64,000 bases of DNA from an uncultured Bacteroidales bacterium (GTDB lineage Bacteria; Bacteroidota; Bacteroidia; Bacteroidales; Bacteroidaceae), in contig CADCGD010000001.1 in the NCBI GenBank assembly GCA_902800925.1, forward strand, positions 83,416-147,415. The letters are read 5' to 3'. A program made the position numbers and the translations under genes. Below are positions 25,042 to 34,343 of this stretch, in pieces. Under the pieces are notes generated by a model. The model worked only from the letters and a program-made list of their open reading frames with translations. It searched no databases and had not been told where the DNA came from. Within the stretch, counting starts at the first letter, position 1, and every line of letters starts with the position of its first letter.

Positions 25042-26427
25042 ATGAGACAACTGATATGCATGATGGCACTCATGGCAACCTTGTCGGCCAGTGCCCAGCA
25101 AGTGAACGACAACAATACACCGCTACACCTGATGCGTCCTGCCAACCAGCAGCGCTATGGCATACCCACGCAGGATGCTGTGAAGCAGACCATCGACTGT
25201 GTGTTGCACTATATAGACAGTGAGACACCAGCCCAGTTGGTGGACAAGCGTACGGGTAAGGAGATGACACGCATGAAGGACATTGACCAATACACACAGT
25301 TGAAACAGGGTGGATTCCGACTGACGAGCTATGAATGGGGCGTTACGTACTCTGGTGTGTTGGCTGCCTATGAGGTAACGGGTGACAAGGCCTATCGTGA
25401 CTATGTCTATAAACGCCACAAACTGCTGAGCGATATGGCTCCGCAGTTTGAGAAGGTGTATGAGAAACACAAGGATATTGATGTCAATGTACGTCGTGTG
25501 ATAGATCCTCATGCCTTGGATGATGCAGGAGCAGTATGTGTGTCGATGATCAAGGCACTGTTGAGCGACAGGACTCTGCCGTTGCGTGAACGCATAGACC
25601 ACTATGTGGACTACATCATGAATAAGGAGTTCCGTCTGTCCGACGGCATTTTTGCGCGTCTGCGTCCACAGAAGAATACGGTATGGCTGGACGACATGTT
25701 CATGGGAATCCCGGCTGTTGCATATATGGGGAAATTGACGGGCGAAAGCAAGTATTACGACGAGGCTGCGCGACAAGTACAACTGTTTGCTGACAGGATG
25801 TGGGTGGAAAGCGACGGACTGTTCCGCCACGGATGGGTGGAGGCCATGCAGCCGCATCCCGCCTTCTATTGGGGACGTGCCAACGGGTGGGCATTGCTAA
25901 CCATGTGCGAAGTGTTGGATGTGTTGCCTGAGAACCATGCCTCACGTCCACAGATACTCGGTCTGTTGCAGAAGCATATTGCTGGACTGGCGCGCCGCCA
26001 GCATCACGATGGTTTCTGGCACCAGCTGCTGGACCGCAACGATACTTATCTGGAGGCATCGGCAACGGCTATCTATACCTACTGCATAGCGCATGCTATC
26101 AATAAAGGCTGGATAGATGCCAAGGCCTATGGGGCCACAGCACTGCTGGGTTGGCAGGCTGTCAATCAGTCGGTCAATGACAAAGGACAGGTGGAGAATG
26201 TCTGTGTCGGTACCGGCATGGGTTTCGATGCTGCTTTCTATGCCTATCGCCCTGTTCACGTGATGGCTGCTCACGGCTATGGTCCAGCGATATGGGCTGG
26301 GGCAGAGATTATCCGACTGCTGCAGCAACAGCACCCGAAGATGAACGACTCGGCTGTGCATTTCTATGACGAAGAGGTGCCTACCAATGAACCTATTTTC
26401 AATTACGACGGAAAAATCAGGTATTGA
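25042..26427 (+). CDS. GH105 unsaturated rhamnogalacturonyl hydrolase
   Basis: This 461-residue protein has a signal peptide (to about residue 19) and an (alpha/alpha)6 barrel with the family landmarks WLDDMFMGIPAVAYMG (catalytic Asp), GRANGWALLTMCEVLD, HDGFWHQLLDRNDTYLEAS and TGMGFDAAFYAYRPV. It removes the 4,5-unsaturated galacturonate from the non-reducing end of products of the PL11 lyase, whose gene ends 4 nt upstream. Compared with the GH105 half of the fusion at 16102-19617 it keeps the more canonical WLDD motif, so the two may differ in chain-length preference. Confidence 0.92.
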   Translation: MRQLICMMALMATLSASAQQVNDNNTPLHLMRPANQQRYGIPTQDAVKQTIDCVLHYIDSETPAQLVDKRTGKEMTRMKDIDQYTQLKQGGFRLTSYEWGVTYSGVLAAYEVTGDKAYRDYVYKRHKLLSDMAPQFEKVYEKHKDIDVNVRRVIDPHALDDAGAVCVSMIKALLSDRTLPLRERIDHYVDYIMNKEFRLSDGIFARLRPQKNTVWLDDMFMGIPAVAYMGKLTGESKYYDEAARQVQLFADRMWVESDGLFRHGWVEAMQPHPAFYWGRANGWALLTMCEVLDVLPENHASRPQILGLLQKHIAGLARRQHHDGFWHQLLDRNDTYLEASATAIYTYCIAHAINKGWIDAKAYGATALLGWQAVNQSVNDKGQVENVCVGTGMGFDAAFYAYRPVHVMAAHGYGPAIWAGAEIIRLLQQQHPKMNDSAVHFYDEEVPTNEPIFNYDGKIRY

Positions 26428-26456
26428 CATAAAACAACGATATAATGATAATAACA

Positions 26457-27644
26457 ATGAAAAGAACATTGCTTTCATGTGCCCTTGCGACACTGTGCAC
26501 TATGGGTGCCTTAGCCCAGGTCTTAGGTGAGGAGGTCGTCCTCGACAAGTGGTCAGACAAACCGTTTAACTACAGTATTGCTGTGCCCGACGGTAACTAT
26601 CGTGTGACGGTAACGTTGGGTGTCAAGAAACATGCTGGTCAGACGGTAGTGAGAGCTGAGAGTCGTCGCCACTATTCCGACATGGTGACCACCAAGAAGA
26701 ATAAGTATCAGACGGTATCGTTTGTGGTCAACAAGAAGAATCCCCAGATTGATGACAAGACCAAAGTGAAACTGAAACCGCGTGAGTGGAGCTATAAGAA
26801 TTGGGACGACTCGCTGACGATTTCGTTCTGTGGTCCGATGCCCGCCGTGCATAGCGTGAAGGTAGAACCAGCCACTGATGTGACAACCGTATTCCTCTGT
26901 GGCAACAGCACTGTAGTTGATCAGGAGAACGAACCCTGGGCATCGTGGGGACAGATGATTACCCGTTGGTTTGACGATAAGGTGGTCATTGCCAACTATG
27001 CCGAGAGCGGTCTGTCGTGCACGTCGTTCCTTGCTCAGTTGCGCTTGGACAAAATTCTCACCCAGCTGAAGGCAGGAGACTACGTCATTGTGGAGTTCGG
27101 CCATAACGACGAGAAAGAGAAGAAACCCGGAGACGGTGCCTGGTACAGCTATTCACGTAACCTGAAGATTTTTGCTGATCGTGTGAAGGCTGCCGGTGGT
27201 CATATCATCTTCTGTACACCGACGGCACGTCGCGCCTTCAACGACGACCACAAGACCAACCGCAATACGCATGGGGATTATCCTGAAGCTATGAAGACTG
27301 TTGCCAAGCGTGAGGGGGTACAGGTCATTGACCTCACCAGCATGTCGACAACGTTCTATGAAGCCTTGGGTGAAGAACGCTCGAAGCGTGCTCTGGTACA
27401 CTATCCGATGGGAACGTTCCCTGGTCAGGAGCGCGAGTTGGCAGACAATACTCACTTTAATCCTTTTGGTGCTTGGGAGATTGCCAAGATGGTGGTGATG
27501 GGACTCAAACAGTTGCAGTCGCCGCTGGCAGAGCATCTGCGTGCCGACTGGCAGGACTTCAATCCCGCACAGCCTGACGATCCCGACGCCTTCGTATGGC
27601 ACATGTCGGCAGGTAGCAACTTAACGAAACCCGACGGCAACTAA
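26457..27644 (+). CDS. CE12 rhamnogalacturonan acetylesterase
   Basis: The start is taken at 26457 (MKRTLLSCALATLCTMGALAQ, a signal peptide); an ATG 12 nt upstream is also possible. Residues 25-140 form a carbohydrate-binding-like beta domain. Residues 143-375 are an SGNH hydrolase of family CE12: GNST with Ser151, FGHNDEKE near 204, and the Asp-His pair in DNTHFN near 336. It removes acetyl groups from galacturonate in RG-I so that lyases and hydrolases can act. The stop codon is the first part of a nine-unit TTAACTCCC-type repeat that fills the spacer before rhaM. Confidence 0.9.
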   Translation: MKRTLLSCALATLCTMGALAQVLGEEVVLDKWSDKPFNYSIAVPDGNYRVTVTLGVKKHAGQTVVRAESRRHYSDMVTTKKNKYQTVSFVVNKKNPQIDDKTKVKLKPREWSYKNWDDSLTISFCGPMPAVHSVKVEPATDVTTVFLCGNSTVVDQENEPWASWGQMITRWFDDKVVIANYAESGLSCTSFLAQLRLDKILTQLKAGDYVIVEFGHNDEKEKKPGDGAWYSYSRNLKIFADRVKAAGGHIIFCTPTARRAFNDDHKTNRNTHGDYPEAMKTVAKREGVQVIDLTSMSTTFYEALGEERSKRALVHYPMGTFPGQERELADNTHFNPFGAWEIAKMVVMGLKQLQSPLAEHLRADWQDFNPAQPDDPDAFVWHMSAGSNLTKPDGN

Positions 27645-27721
27645 CTCCCTTAACTCCTTTAACTCCCTTAACTTCTTTAACTTCTTTAACTTCTTTAACT
27701 TCTTTAACTTCTTTAACTCCC
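27642..27721. repeat. 9-nt tandem repeat (TTAACTTCT/TTAACTCCC) between CE12 gene and rhaM
   Basis: Nine units of 8-9 nt start exactly at the TAA stop codon of the CE12 gene and end 5 nt before the rhaM ATG. The same unit type follows the RNase R stop at 56629. Confidence 0.9.
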
Positions 27722-27726
27722 ATAAT

Positions 27727-28044
27727 ATGAAGCGCTTTGCATTTAAGATGTACCTGAAACCAGGTTGTGAGAAAGAGTACGAACGTCGCCATGCCGCCAT
27801 CTGGCCAGAACTCGTCAAGATGATCAAGGATGGTGGCGTGTCTAACTACAGTATCTACTGGGATAAGGATACCAATATTCTCTTTGGCTATCAGGAATGT
27901 GCTGGTGAAGGTAGCTCCCAGGACACCGATAATGTGGACCCCATTACACAGAAGTGGTGGGACATGATGGCCGACATCATGGAGGTCAACCCCGACAATT
28001 CGCCTGTTACCATCCCTATTCAGGAAGTGTTCCATCTAGATTAA
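27727..28044 (+). CDS. rhaM: L-rhamnose mutarotase
   Basis: This 105-residue protein matches RhaM (YiiL): MKRFAFKMYLKPGCEKEYERR at the start, the His-Ala segment RHAAIWPELVKMIKDGG, NYSIYWDKDTNILFGYQE and WWDMMADIM. It is a small cytoplasmic dimeric ferredoxin-like protein that interconverts the alpha and beta anomers of L-rhamnose before isomerisation. Its place inside the RG-I hydrolase operon links polymer breakdown to rhamnose use, while the kinase and aldolase are in the separate operon from 35.2 kb. The length is normal. Confidence 0.95.
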   Translation: MKRFAFKMYLKPGCEKEYERRHAAIWPELVKMIKDGGVSNYSIYWDKDTNILFGYQECAGEGSSQDTDNVDPITQKWWDMMADIMEVNPDNSPVTIPIQEVFHLD

Positions 28045-28050
28045 ACGTTG

Positions 28051-30084
28051 ATGAAGAGAATATCTGCATTGTTATTGTCGTTGCTGGCAGTGGGTACGCT
28101 GTGGGCCGCTGATTTTGGCAAGAAGGTCACATGGGACCAACATAGTCTTATCATTGACGGTCATCGTGTCTGTCCGGTGATGGGCGAGATACACTATTCG
28201 CGGCTACCTGAGAACGAATGGCGCCGTGAGGTGCAGAAGATGAAAGAGGGTGGGGTAACGATTATTGCCACCTATGTGTTCTGGAACCATATCGAGGAAC
28301 AGGAAGGCATCTTCCGTTGGGATGGCCAACGCTCGCTGCGTAAGTTCATTGAGATCTGCCGTGATGAGGAGATGCCTGTCGTGCTACGTCTGGGCCCGTT
28401 CTGCCATGGGGAGGTTCGCAACGGTGGTATTCCCGACTGGATGTTTACGAAGGGCTGTAAACTGCGTGAGCAGAATCCGGTATTTCTTGGTTATGCGGAG
28501 AAACTGTACCGTCAGATATTTACCCAGGTGCAAGACCTGCAGTGGAAGGATGGTGGTCCTGTGATAGCTGCTCAGTTTGACAATGAGTATCGTGGGCGTG
28601 GTGAATACTTGATGGCATTGAAGCAAATAGCCCTGAAGATTGGCTTCGACCTGCCGTTCTACACCCGTACGGGGTGGCCTGAGTTGCGCACGCCCGTTCC
28701 TTTTGGTGAGATGCTGCCCCTCTACGGCGATTATGCCGATGGCTTCTGGGATAAAGAGATAAAGGAAGGTGCAGGCAACTACTATAAAGCCTTTAACTTC
28801 AAAGCTTTCCGCTCGTCGACAGCTATTGGCACAGACTTGCTGGGTAAGCAGGAAGCTAAGGTGAACAAGGGCGATGAGCAGTATCCTTATTTTACCTGTG
28901 AACTGGGTGGTGGTATGGTCACGGCCTACCACCGTCGTCCGTATATCTATCCTGAGGATGCTTATTCGATGGCTTTGGTTAAGTTAGGCTCTGGTTCTAA
29001 TTTGCTGGGCTATTATATGTATCACGGCGGTAGCAATCCTGAGGGTATGCTCCATACGCTCAACGAGGTACAGACCTCTCCAGGTACGGCTAATAACGAC
29101 CTGCCTGTGGTGACCTACGACTTTCAGGCGCCTCTGGGTGAGTTCGGACAGACCTATCCGCAGTACTATATGCTGCGTCCTCTCCACCTGTTTATGCAGG
29201 ACTATGGTGAACTGTTGGCGCCCATGGAAGCCTCGTTCCCTGCTCCACAAGACCTGAAGCGTGGCGAGGATAGTGTTCTCCGTTGGGCTGTACGTAGCAA
29301 GGATGGACAAGGCTTTATCTTCGTCAACAACTATGAGCGCTTTTTCCAGCTTTCAGCCAAGAAGGGAATCGTACTCGAGGCTTGTGGCGTGAAACTCCCC
29401 AAGCTGACCATTCCCTCTGGGTGTATGGCTATCTTCCCTGTCAATGTTGAGGGTATCCGTTTTGCTACGGCCCAGTTGGTAGCGCGTCGTGAGGGAAAGA
29501 TCTACATGATGCAGGTGAAGGGTGTTCCTACAACCATTGCCTTAGCCAATGGCAAGACACTGAAGAATGTCAAACCCCGTGGTCTTGGCAAGCCTATTTA
29601 CGAGAATATCTACCTGCTGACGCCACAAGAGGCTGAAAAACTCTTTATAAGTGAAGAGAATTCTCAATTGTCATGGGTCAATTGTCAATTTAATAAGGTA
29701 AAGGAAGCAGGTCCCTTGCGTAAGATAATAAAAGGTAAGGCTAAGGTGGCTGAGGCTCCCTCAGAAGCGGACTGGAACAATGCCGCCGTCTACCGTATTG
29801 AATTGCCTGACGATTCTTCACTATTCACTATTCACTATTCACTCTTGAAGATTTTCTACCGTGGCGACTGTGCTCGACTATATGCTGATGGCAAGCTGGT
29901 GGCTGACAACTTCTATTACGGTCGCCCGTTCCTCTATGGTCTGTGGCGCCTGCCTAAGGAGTGCAAGGAATTAGAGTTGCGCATCCTTCCCTTGCAGCCC
30001 GATGCACCTATCTACCTGCCCCGTGAGGCTGACAAGACTGCAGGTGAAGAACTCATCAATATATCTGTATCATGCGAAAAATAA
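28051..30084 (+). CDS. GH35 beta-galactosidase with repeat-derived inserts
   Basis: The start is the ATG at 28051, giving a signal peptide (MKRISALLLSLLAVGTLWAA) and 677 residues. The TIM barrel has family GH35 landmarks: GEIHYSRLPENEWRRE, LRLGPFCHGE, acid/base Glu179 in AQFDNEY and nucleophile Glu284 in FTCELGGGM, followed by beta-sandwich domains. It would remove terminal beta-galactose from RG-I side chains. Two C-terminal segments look foreign: NSQLSWVNCQFN near 537-548 and SLFTIHYSLL near 589-598. Both are encoded by tandem repeats (29663-29692 and 29817-29843) of a kind seen elsewhere between genes. The reading frame is intact through both. Confidence 0.9.
   Translation: MKRISALLLSLLAVGTLWAADFGKKVTWDQHSLIIDGHRVCPVMGEIHYSRLPENEWRREVQKMKEGGVTIIATYVFWNHIEEQEGIFRWDGQRSLRKFIEICRDEEMPVVLRLGPFCHGEVRNGGIPDWMFTKGCKLREQNPVFLGYAEKLYRQIFTQVQDLQWKDGGPVIAAQFDNEYRGRGEYLMALKQIALKIGFDLPFYTRTGWPELRTPVPFGEMLPLYGDYADGFWDKEIKEGAGNYYKAFNFKAFRSSTAIGTDLLGKQEAKVNKGDEQYPYFTCELGGGMVTAYHRRPYIYPEDAYSMALVKLGSGSNLLGYYMYHGGSNPEGMLHTLNEVQTSPGTANNDLPVVTYDFQAPLGEFGQTYPQYYMLRPLHLFMQDYGELLAPMEASFPAPQDLKRGEDSVLRWAVRSKDGQGFIFVNNYERFFQLSAKKGIVLEACGVKLPKLTIPSGCMAIFPVNVEGIRFATAQLVARREGKIYMMQVKGVPTTIALANGKTLKNVKPRGLGKPIYENIYLLTPQEAEKLFISEENSQLSWVNCQFNKVKEAGPLRKIIKGKAKVAEAPSEADWNNAAVYRIELPDDSSLFTIHYSLLKIFYRGDCARLYADGKLVADNFYYGRPFLYGLWRLPKECKELELRILPLQPDAPIYLPREADKTAGEELINISVSCEK
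29663..29692. repeat. CAATTGTCAATT-type repeat inside the GH35 frame
   Basis: CAATTGTC occurs twice in 30 nt, giving the residues SQLSWVNCQFN in frame. A shorter relative (AATTGTCAATTATGC) lies upstream of the LicD gene. Confidence 0.6.
29817..29843. repeat. TTCACTA tandem repeat inside the GH35 frame
   Basis: Three copies of TTCACTA plus TTCACT (27 nt) are base-for-base the same as 63700-63726, which lies between nusB and the L25 gene. In frame they encode FTIHYSL. Confidence 0.9.
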
Positions 30085-32939
30085 TCAGTATCCTAATCCT
30101 TTCTTGTTGTTTGCAGTTGCAGGCACAGAATATCTCGTTGGCGGGAGCCTGGGACTTTGCCATGGGTGATAGTACCGCTTACAACGATTATGTCATGCTC
30201 CCTGGTTCTATGCTCACCAATGGAAAGGGTGATATTGTCACAACGAAGACGCAGTGGACGGGTTCGCTGTACGACTCGTCCTACTACTACAACCCCTATA
30301 TGGAGAAGTATCGTCAGGCTGGCGAGATGAAGTTTCCCTTCTTCCTGACTCCTGAGCGTCACTATACAGGTAAAGCGTGGTATCGCAGGTCTGTATATAT
30401 CCCTAAGGCGATGAAGGATCAGCGCATTACGCTCTTCCTCGAACGTCCACATATTGAAACCACGGTATATGTCAATGGTAAGGAAGTGGGTCACCAAATG
30501 TCACTTTCCGTTCCTCATCGTTATGATGTTACACGCTATGTGAATTTTGGATGTAGCAACACCATCGCCATCTGTGTGTACAACGGCATCGAGAATGTTT
30601 GTGTTGGACAGGATTCGCACAGTGTTACTGACCAGACCCAGGGCAACTGGAATGGTATTACGGGACGCATCGAACTGCAGTCGCAACCCGCAAAGTTGAA
30701 TATTCGCAAAGTTGTTGTTCGCCCTGATGCCGACAAAAAGCTAGTGCGTGTTGTTGTGGAGATGGAGAATCATGTCGACGGATTTAGACTAATGCCAATG
30801 CGTGACTATGGTATTTATGTCATGGCTCGTCCTATGATGAAGGGAAAGACGCATGTCTATGCTGCAGAGCCCGTAGAAGCCATTGGTAATAAAAAGGAAT
30901 TTGTAATAGATCTGGGTACTGATGCTCAACTATGGGATGAGTTTACCCCCAATCTCTACCAGTTGCAGGTCATGGCAGGTGATGATGTCTATGAGACTAC
31001 TTTCGGATTGCGTAATCTGAGTGTCGAAGGGCGTCAGCTTGTGATTAATGGCCGTCCGCTGTTCCTGCGAGGAACGGTGGAAAACTGTAATTTCCCAGAG
31101 ACGGGTTATCCCCCGATGGAGGAGTCAGAGTGGCTTCGTGTGTTCCGCAAATGCAAGGAGTACGGCATCAACCACGTGCGTTTCCATAGTTACTGTCCGC
31201 CCGAGGCAGCCTTTGCAGCTGCTGACAGGGTAGGAATATACCTGCAGCCGGAAGGACCCTCGTGGCCTAACCACGGTGTGAAGCTACGTCGTAAGATGGC
31301 TATTGACCAGTATCTGTTGGACGAGTCTAAACGCATCATCGATGAGTACGGTCACCATCCGTCGTTCTGCTTCATGGCAGCAGGCAATGAGCCAGCTGGC
31401 GACTGGGTTCCCTACTGTAACGACTGGGTGAAGACCATGAAACAGTACGACCCCACCAAACTCTATGCCGGTGCTAGTGTCGGTGGTGGCTGGGCATGGG
31501 ACAGTGGTTCTGAATATCACGTCAAGGCTGGTGCTCGTGGACTGGACTGGGACCGCCGTGCTCCACAAAGTCAGGACGATTACTACCAGCAGATACTTTT
31601 CCCACGTAACTATAAGGACACTGTTCCTAACAATTCCCCCATTGTTGCTCATGAACAGGGACAGTGGTGTGTCTTCCCTGATTTCAAGGAGATTCCGCAG
31701 TATACAGGCGTCTATAAGGCTAAGAACTTCGAGATATTCCGTGATTTGTTGGCTGACAATGGGATGGCTTCGCAAGCCGAAAAGTTCCTTCATGCCAGTG
31801 GAAAGTTGCAAACGCTATGTTATAAATATGAGACAGAGCGCAACCTGCGCACCAAGGATTATGCCGGATTCCAGTATCTGGGCTTAAACGACTATTCTGG
31901 ACAGGGTACGGCACTAGTAGGACCGCTGAATGTACACTGGCGCGAGAAAGGCTATGTCGACGCCCGCGAGTGGAAACAGTTCTGTGCTGCCACGGTGGCA
32001 TTGGCCCGCTTCCCCAAGTTTGTTTATACTAACGATGAGGAACTCGTTGTGCCTGTTGAGGCTTATAATGCCTTTTCAGCCAAACTGGTGAATGCCAAGG
32101 TTAGCTGGTGTATCACTGGTGGGCAGCAACAGGAGGTGGCCCATGGAACACTTCCTGTTAGTACTATTCCCATTGGCAAGAACAACGAATTGGGAACGGT
32201 ACGCCTGCAGTTGGCATCATTCCAACAGCCTGCTAAGTTGACTCTGCATGTACTTCTCAATGGCTACGAGTGGAACCAGTGGGACTTCTGGGTATACCCT
32301 GCAGAAGGTAAGATAGAAGTAGTAAGAAGTAAGAACTTTTATGAAACAGACTCGCTGGATGCTCGGGCGTTGAAAGTACTCAAGAAGGGTGGCACGGTGC
32401 TGTTGACAGCTGGTGGGAAGATACGCTATGGCAACGATGTGCGCCATACCTATTTGCCTGTCTTCTGGAATACAAGTTGGTTTAAGATGCGTCCGCCACA
32501 TACAACGGGAGCATATATCCAGAGCCAGCATCCCGTGTTCTGTGATTTCCCCACTGACGACTGGCAGAATCTGAACTGGTGGGAACTGACCAACCGTACA
32601 CAGGTCATGAATCTGGCAGAGTTCCCGAAGGACTACCAACCTATCGTGCAACCTATTGACACGTGGCATGTCAGCCGTAAATTGGGCATGCTCCTTGAGG
32701 TAAAAATACTCAATGGCCGACTGCTGATGACTACGATGGATATTAGTCACAACCTCGACCGTCGTCCTGTAGCCCGCCAGTTACGGCAGAGCATCCTGCG
32801 CTATATGCAGAGTGAAGACTTTAAACCCACTACGACAGTCAGTGTCGATGTGATCCGACACCTCTTTGAACGTGAGGCACCAAAAGTAGACATGTTTACC
32901 AACGATTCTCCGGATGAACTTAAACCAAAGATTAAATAA
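30072..32939 (+). CDS. GH2 glycoside hydrolase (beta-galactosidase-type)
   Basis: The ATG at 30072 overlaps the GH35 3' end by 13 nt, indicating tight coupling. A signal peptide (MRKIISILILSCCLQLQAQ) precedes a 955-residue protein. It has an N-terminal jelly roll with HYTGKAWYRRSVYIP and QTQGNWNGITGRIELQ, an Ig-like domain, and a TIM barrel with acid/base Glu in FMAAGNEPAG (near 440) and a nucleophile Glu in VAHEQGQWC (near 527). The long C-terminal part (650-955) has no recognised domain and resembles a glutamine-amidotransferase-like fold with KKGGTVLLTAGG. Likely periplasmic, acting on RG-I side chains or rhamnose-linked sugars; substrate specificity is open. Confidence 0.85.
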   Translation: MRKIISILILSCCLQLQAQNISLAGAWDFAMGDSTAYNDYVMLPGSMLTNGKGDIVTTKTQWTGSLYDSSYYYNPYMEKYRQAGEMKFPFFLTPERHYTGKAWYRRSVYIPKAMKDQRITLFLERPHIETTVYVNGKEVGHQMSLSVPHRYDVTRYVNFGCSNTIAICVYNGIENVCVGQDSHSVTDQTQGNWNGITGRIELQSQPAKLNIRKVVVRPDADKKLVRVVVEMENHVDGFRLMPMRDYGIYVMARPMMKGKTHVYAAEPVEAIGNKKEFVIDLGTDAQLWDEFTPNLYQLQVMAGDDVYETTFGLRNLSVEGRQLVINGRPLFLRGTVENCNFPETGYPPMEESEWLRVFRKCKEYGINHVRFHSYCPPEAAFAAADRVGIYLQPEGPSWPNHGVKLRRKMAIDQYLLDESKRIIDEYGHHPSFCFMAAGNEPAGDWVPYCNDWVKTMKQYDPTKLYAGASVGGGWAWDSGSEYHVKAGARGLDWDRRAPQSQDDYYQQILFPRNYKDTVPNNSPIVAHEQGQWCVFPDFKEIPQYTGVYKAKNFEIFRDLLADNGMASQAEKFLHASGKLQTLCYKYETERNLRTKDYAGFQYLGLNDYSGQGTALVGPLNVHWREKGYVDAREWKQFCAATVALARFPKFVYTNDEELVVPVEAYNAFSAKLVNAKVSWCITGGQQQEVAHGTLPVSTIPIGKNNELGTVRLQLASFQQPAKLTLHVLLNGYEWNQWDFWVYPAEGKIEVVRSKNFYETDSLDARALKVLKKGGTVLLTAGGKIRYGNDVRHTYLPVFWNTSWFKMRPPHTTGAYIQSQHPVFCDFPTDDWQNLNWWELTNRTQVMNLAEFPKDYQPIVQPIDTWHVSRKLGMLLEVKILNGRLLMTTMDISHNLDRRPVARQLRQSILRYMQSEDFKPTTTVSVDVIRHLFEREAPKVDMFTNDSPDELKPKIK

Positions 32940-32942
32940 TTT

Positions 32943-34265
32943 ATGAGAAAGATTACATTATTTCTGCTCATGCTGCTTACATTGTCAGTTGCAGCTAAAC
33001 CCAAGGCTAAGAAGACTATAGAGACCTGGCCTGACGGTACAGAGATGGATGCATGGTTCCAGAATCCACAGAAGGTCGACGTCGGTCAACTTGGTCGTCG
33101 CTACGTTCTTACGGACTATGGTGTGTTGATGGGTAGCAGTGAGGTGCAAACCCAACAGATTCAAGCTGTTATTGACCGTTGTGCCAGCGAGGGTGGTGGT
33201 GTCGTTGTGGTGCCTCAGGGCACATTTATGACGGGTGCGTTGTTCTTCAAGCAAGGCACGCATCTGCATGTGTCAGAAGGTGGCACGCTGAAAGGCTCCG
33301 ATCGCATCAAAGACTATCCTGTGTTGACGACCCGTATCGAGGGCGAGACGTGCAAGTACTTCTCCGCACTTGTCAATGCCGATGGTCTCGATGGCTTTAC
33401 GATTAGTGGTACGGGAACCATCGACGGCAATGGCTTAAACTTCTGGCAGGAGTTCTGGATTCGTCGTACATGGAACCCCCAGTGCACCAACAAGGATGCA
33501 CAGCGTCCCCGACTGACCTATATCTCCAACTGTAAGAATGTGACCATTCAAGATGTACACCTCATCAATTCACCTTTCTGGACCAACCACGTTTACAAGA
33601 GCGACCATGTGCGCTATCTGGGTTGTTACATCTTTGCTCCTACAGAGAATATATGGCCAGAGAATCCGAAGCGTGGCGCTCCCTCGTCGGACGCTATCGA
33701 TGTCGATGCCTGCACCGATGTCATCATCGACGGCTGCTTCATGCATGTCAACGACGATGCCGTCGTCATGAAAGGTGGCAAAGGTACCTGGGCGGACAAA
33801 GACGATACCAACGGTCCTTGCGAACGTGTACTTATCCAAAACTGTCGCTATGGTCGTGTGCATGGATGTCTGACACTGGGTTCTGAGTCGCTTCACGACC
33901 GTAATATCATATTGCGCAACTGCTATGCCGAGGATGCCAATCGTGTGCTATGGCTAAAGATGCGCCCAGACACCCCCCAACATTATGAGTATGTGACGGT
34001 AGAGAATATTACCGGCCGATGCACACGTCTGCTGTTCATACAACCATGGACACAGTTTTTCAAGCCTGGCGATCGTCAGGATATGCCTTTGTCTCGTTGT
34101 AATAATATCACTATCCGCAACTGCGGGGTTGAGGCTAAGACTGTACTTGACGTGAAGACCAGCGACAAGTACGAACTCATTGACTTTACGCTTGACGGTC
34201 AGCCTGTGGACTTTTCACAGTTCCCTGGTGCCAAGGTAAATACCAAACCGAAGGAGTATCTGTAA
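32943..34265 (+). CDS. GH28 polygalacturonase/rhamnogalacturonan-type hydrolase
   Basis: This 440-residue protein has a signal peptide and a right-handed beta-helix with GH28 catalytic blocks in order: SDAIDVDACTD near 248 (equivalent to NTD), VNDDAVVMKGG near 270 (the DD pair), GRVHGCLTLGSES near 303 (equivalent to GHG) and WLKMRPD near 338 (equivalent to RxK). It cuts alpha-1,4 or alpha-1,2 galacturonate bonds by inversion. In this setting it most likely acts as an exo-enzyme releasing galacturonate from RG-I oligosaccharides. It is the last gene of the operon, 3 nt after the GH2 stop, and two hairpins follow its stop codon. Confidence 0.92.
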   Translation: MRKITLFLLMLLTLSVAAKPKAKKTIETWPDGTEMDAWFQNPQKVDVGQLGRRYVLTDYGVLMGSSEVQTQQIQAVIDRCASEGGGVVVVPQGTFMTGALFFKQGTHLHVSEGGTLKGSDRIKDYPVLTTRIEGETCKYFSALVNADGLDGFTISGTGTIDGNGLNFWQEFWIRRTWNPQCTNKDAQRPRLTYISNCKNVTIQDVHLINSPFWTNHVYKSDHVRYLGCYIFAPTENIWPENPKRGAPSSDAIDVDACTDVIIDGCFMHVNDDAVVMKGGKGTWADKDDTNGPCERVLIQNCRYGRVHGCLTLGSESLHDRNIILRNCYAEDANRVLWLKMRPDTPQHYEYVTVENITGRCTRLLFIQPWTQFFKPGDRQDMPLSRCNNITIRNCGVEAKTVLDVKTSDKYELIDFTLDGQPVDFSQFPGAKVNTKPKEYL

Positions 34266-34270
34266 AAAGA

Positions 34271-34337
34271 ACTAATCCCCACTGTCATCGAGGCGGTGGG
34301 GATTAGTGTGATTGTGCATTGCGACTCAGTCGCAATG
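34271..34337. terminator. Two hairpins between convergent GH28 and truncated PL11 genes
   Basis: A perfect 12-bp stem (34271-34282 with 34296-34307) is followed by a near-perfect palindrome CATTGCGACT/AGTCGCAATG (34317-34337). Neither has a long T-tract, but the place suits bidirectional transcription ending. Confidence 0.6.
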
Positions 34338-34343
34338 GCCTTA

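Noticed and set aside
27642-27721. Possible CRISPR array
   Set aside because: The units are 9 nt and directly adjacent with no spacers; no cas genes are near.
27559-28035. Minus-strand frame with KEVKEVKEVKGVKG repeats
   Set aside because: It is the translation of the TTAACTTCT spacer repeat opposite rhaM; RhaM on the plus strand is the real gene.
32310-32335. AGTAAGA-like repeat in the GH2 gene (VVRSKNFYE)
   Set aside because: It resembles the inserted repeats of GH35 and RNase R, but only two and a half units are present and the residues could be native, so it was not counted.
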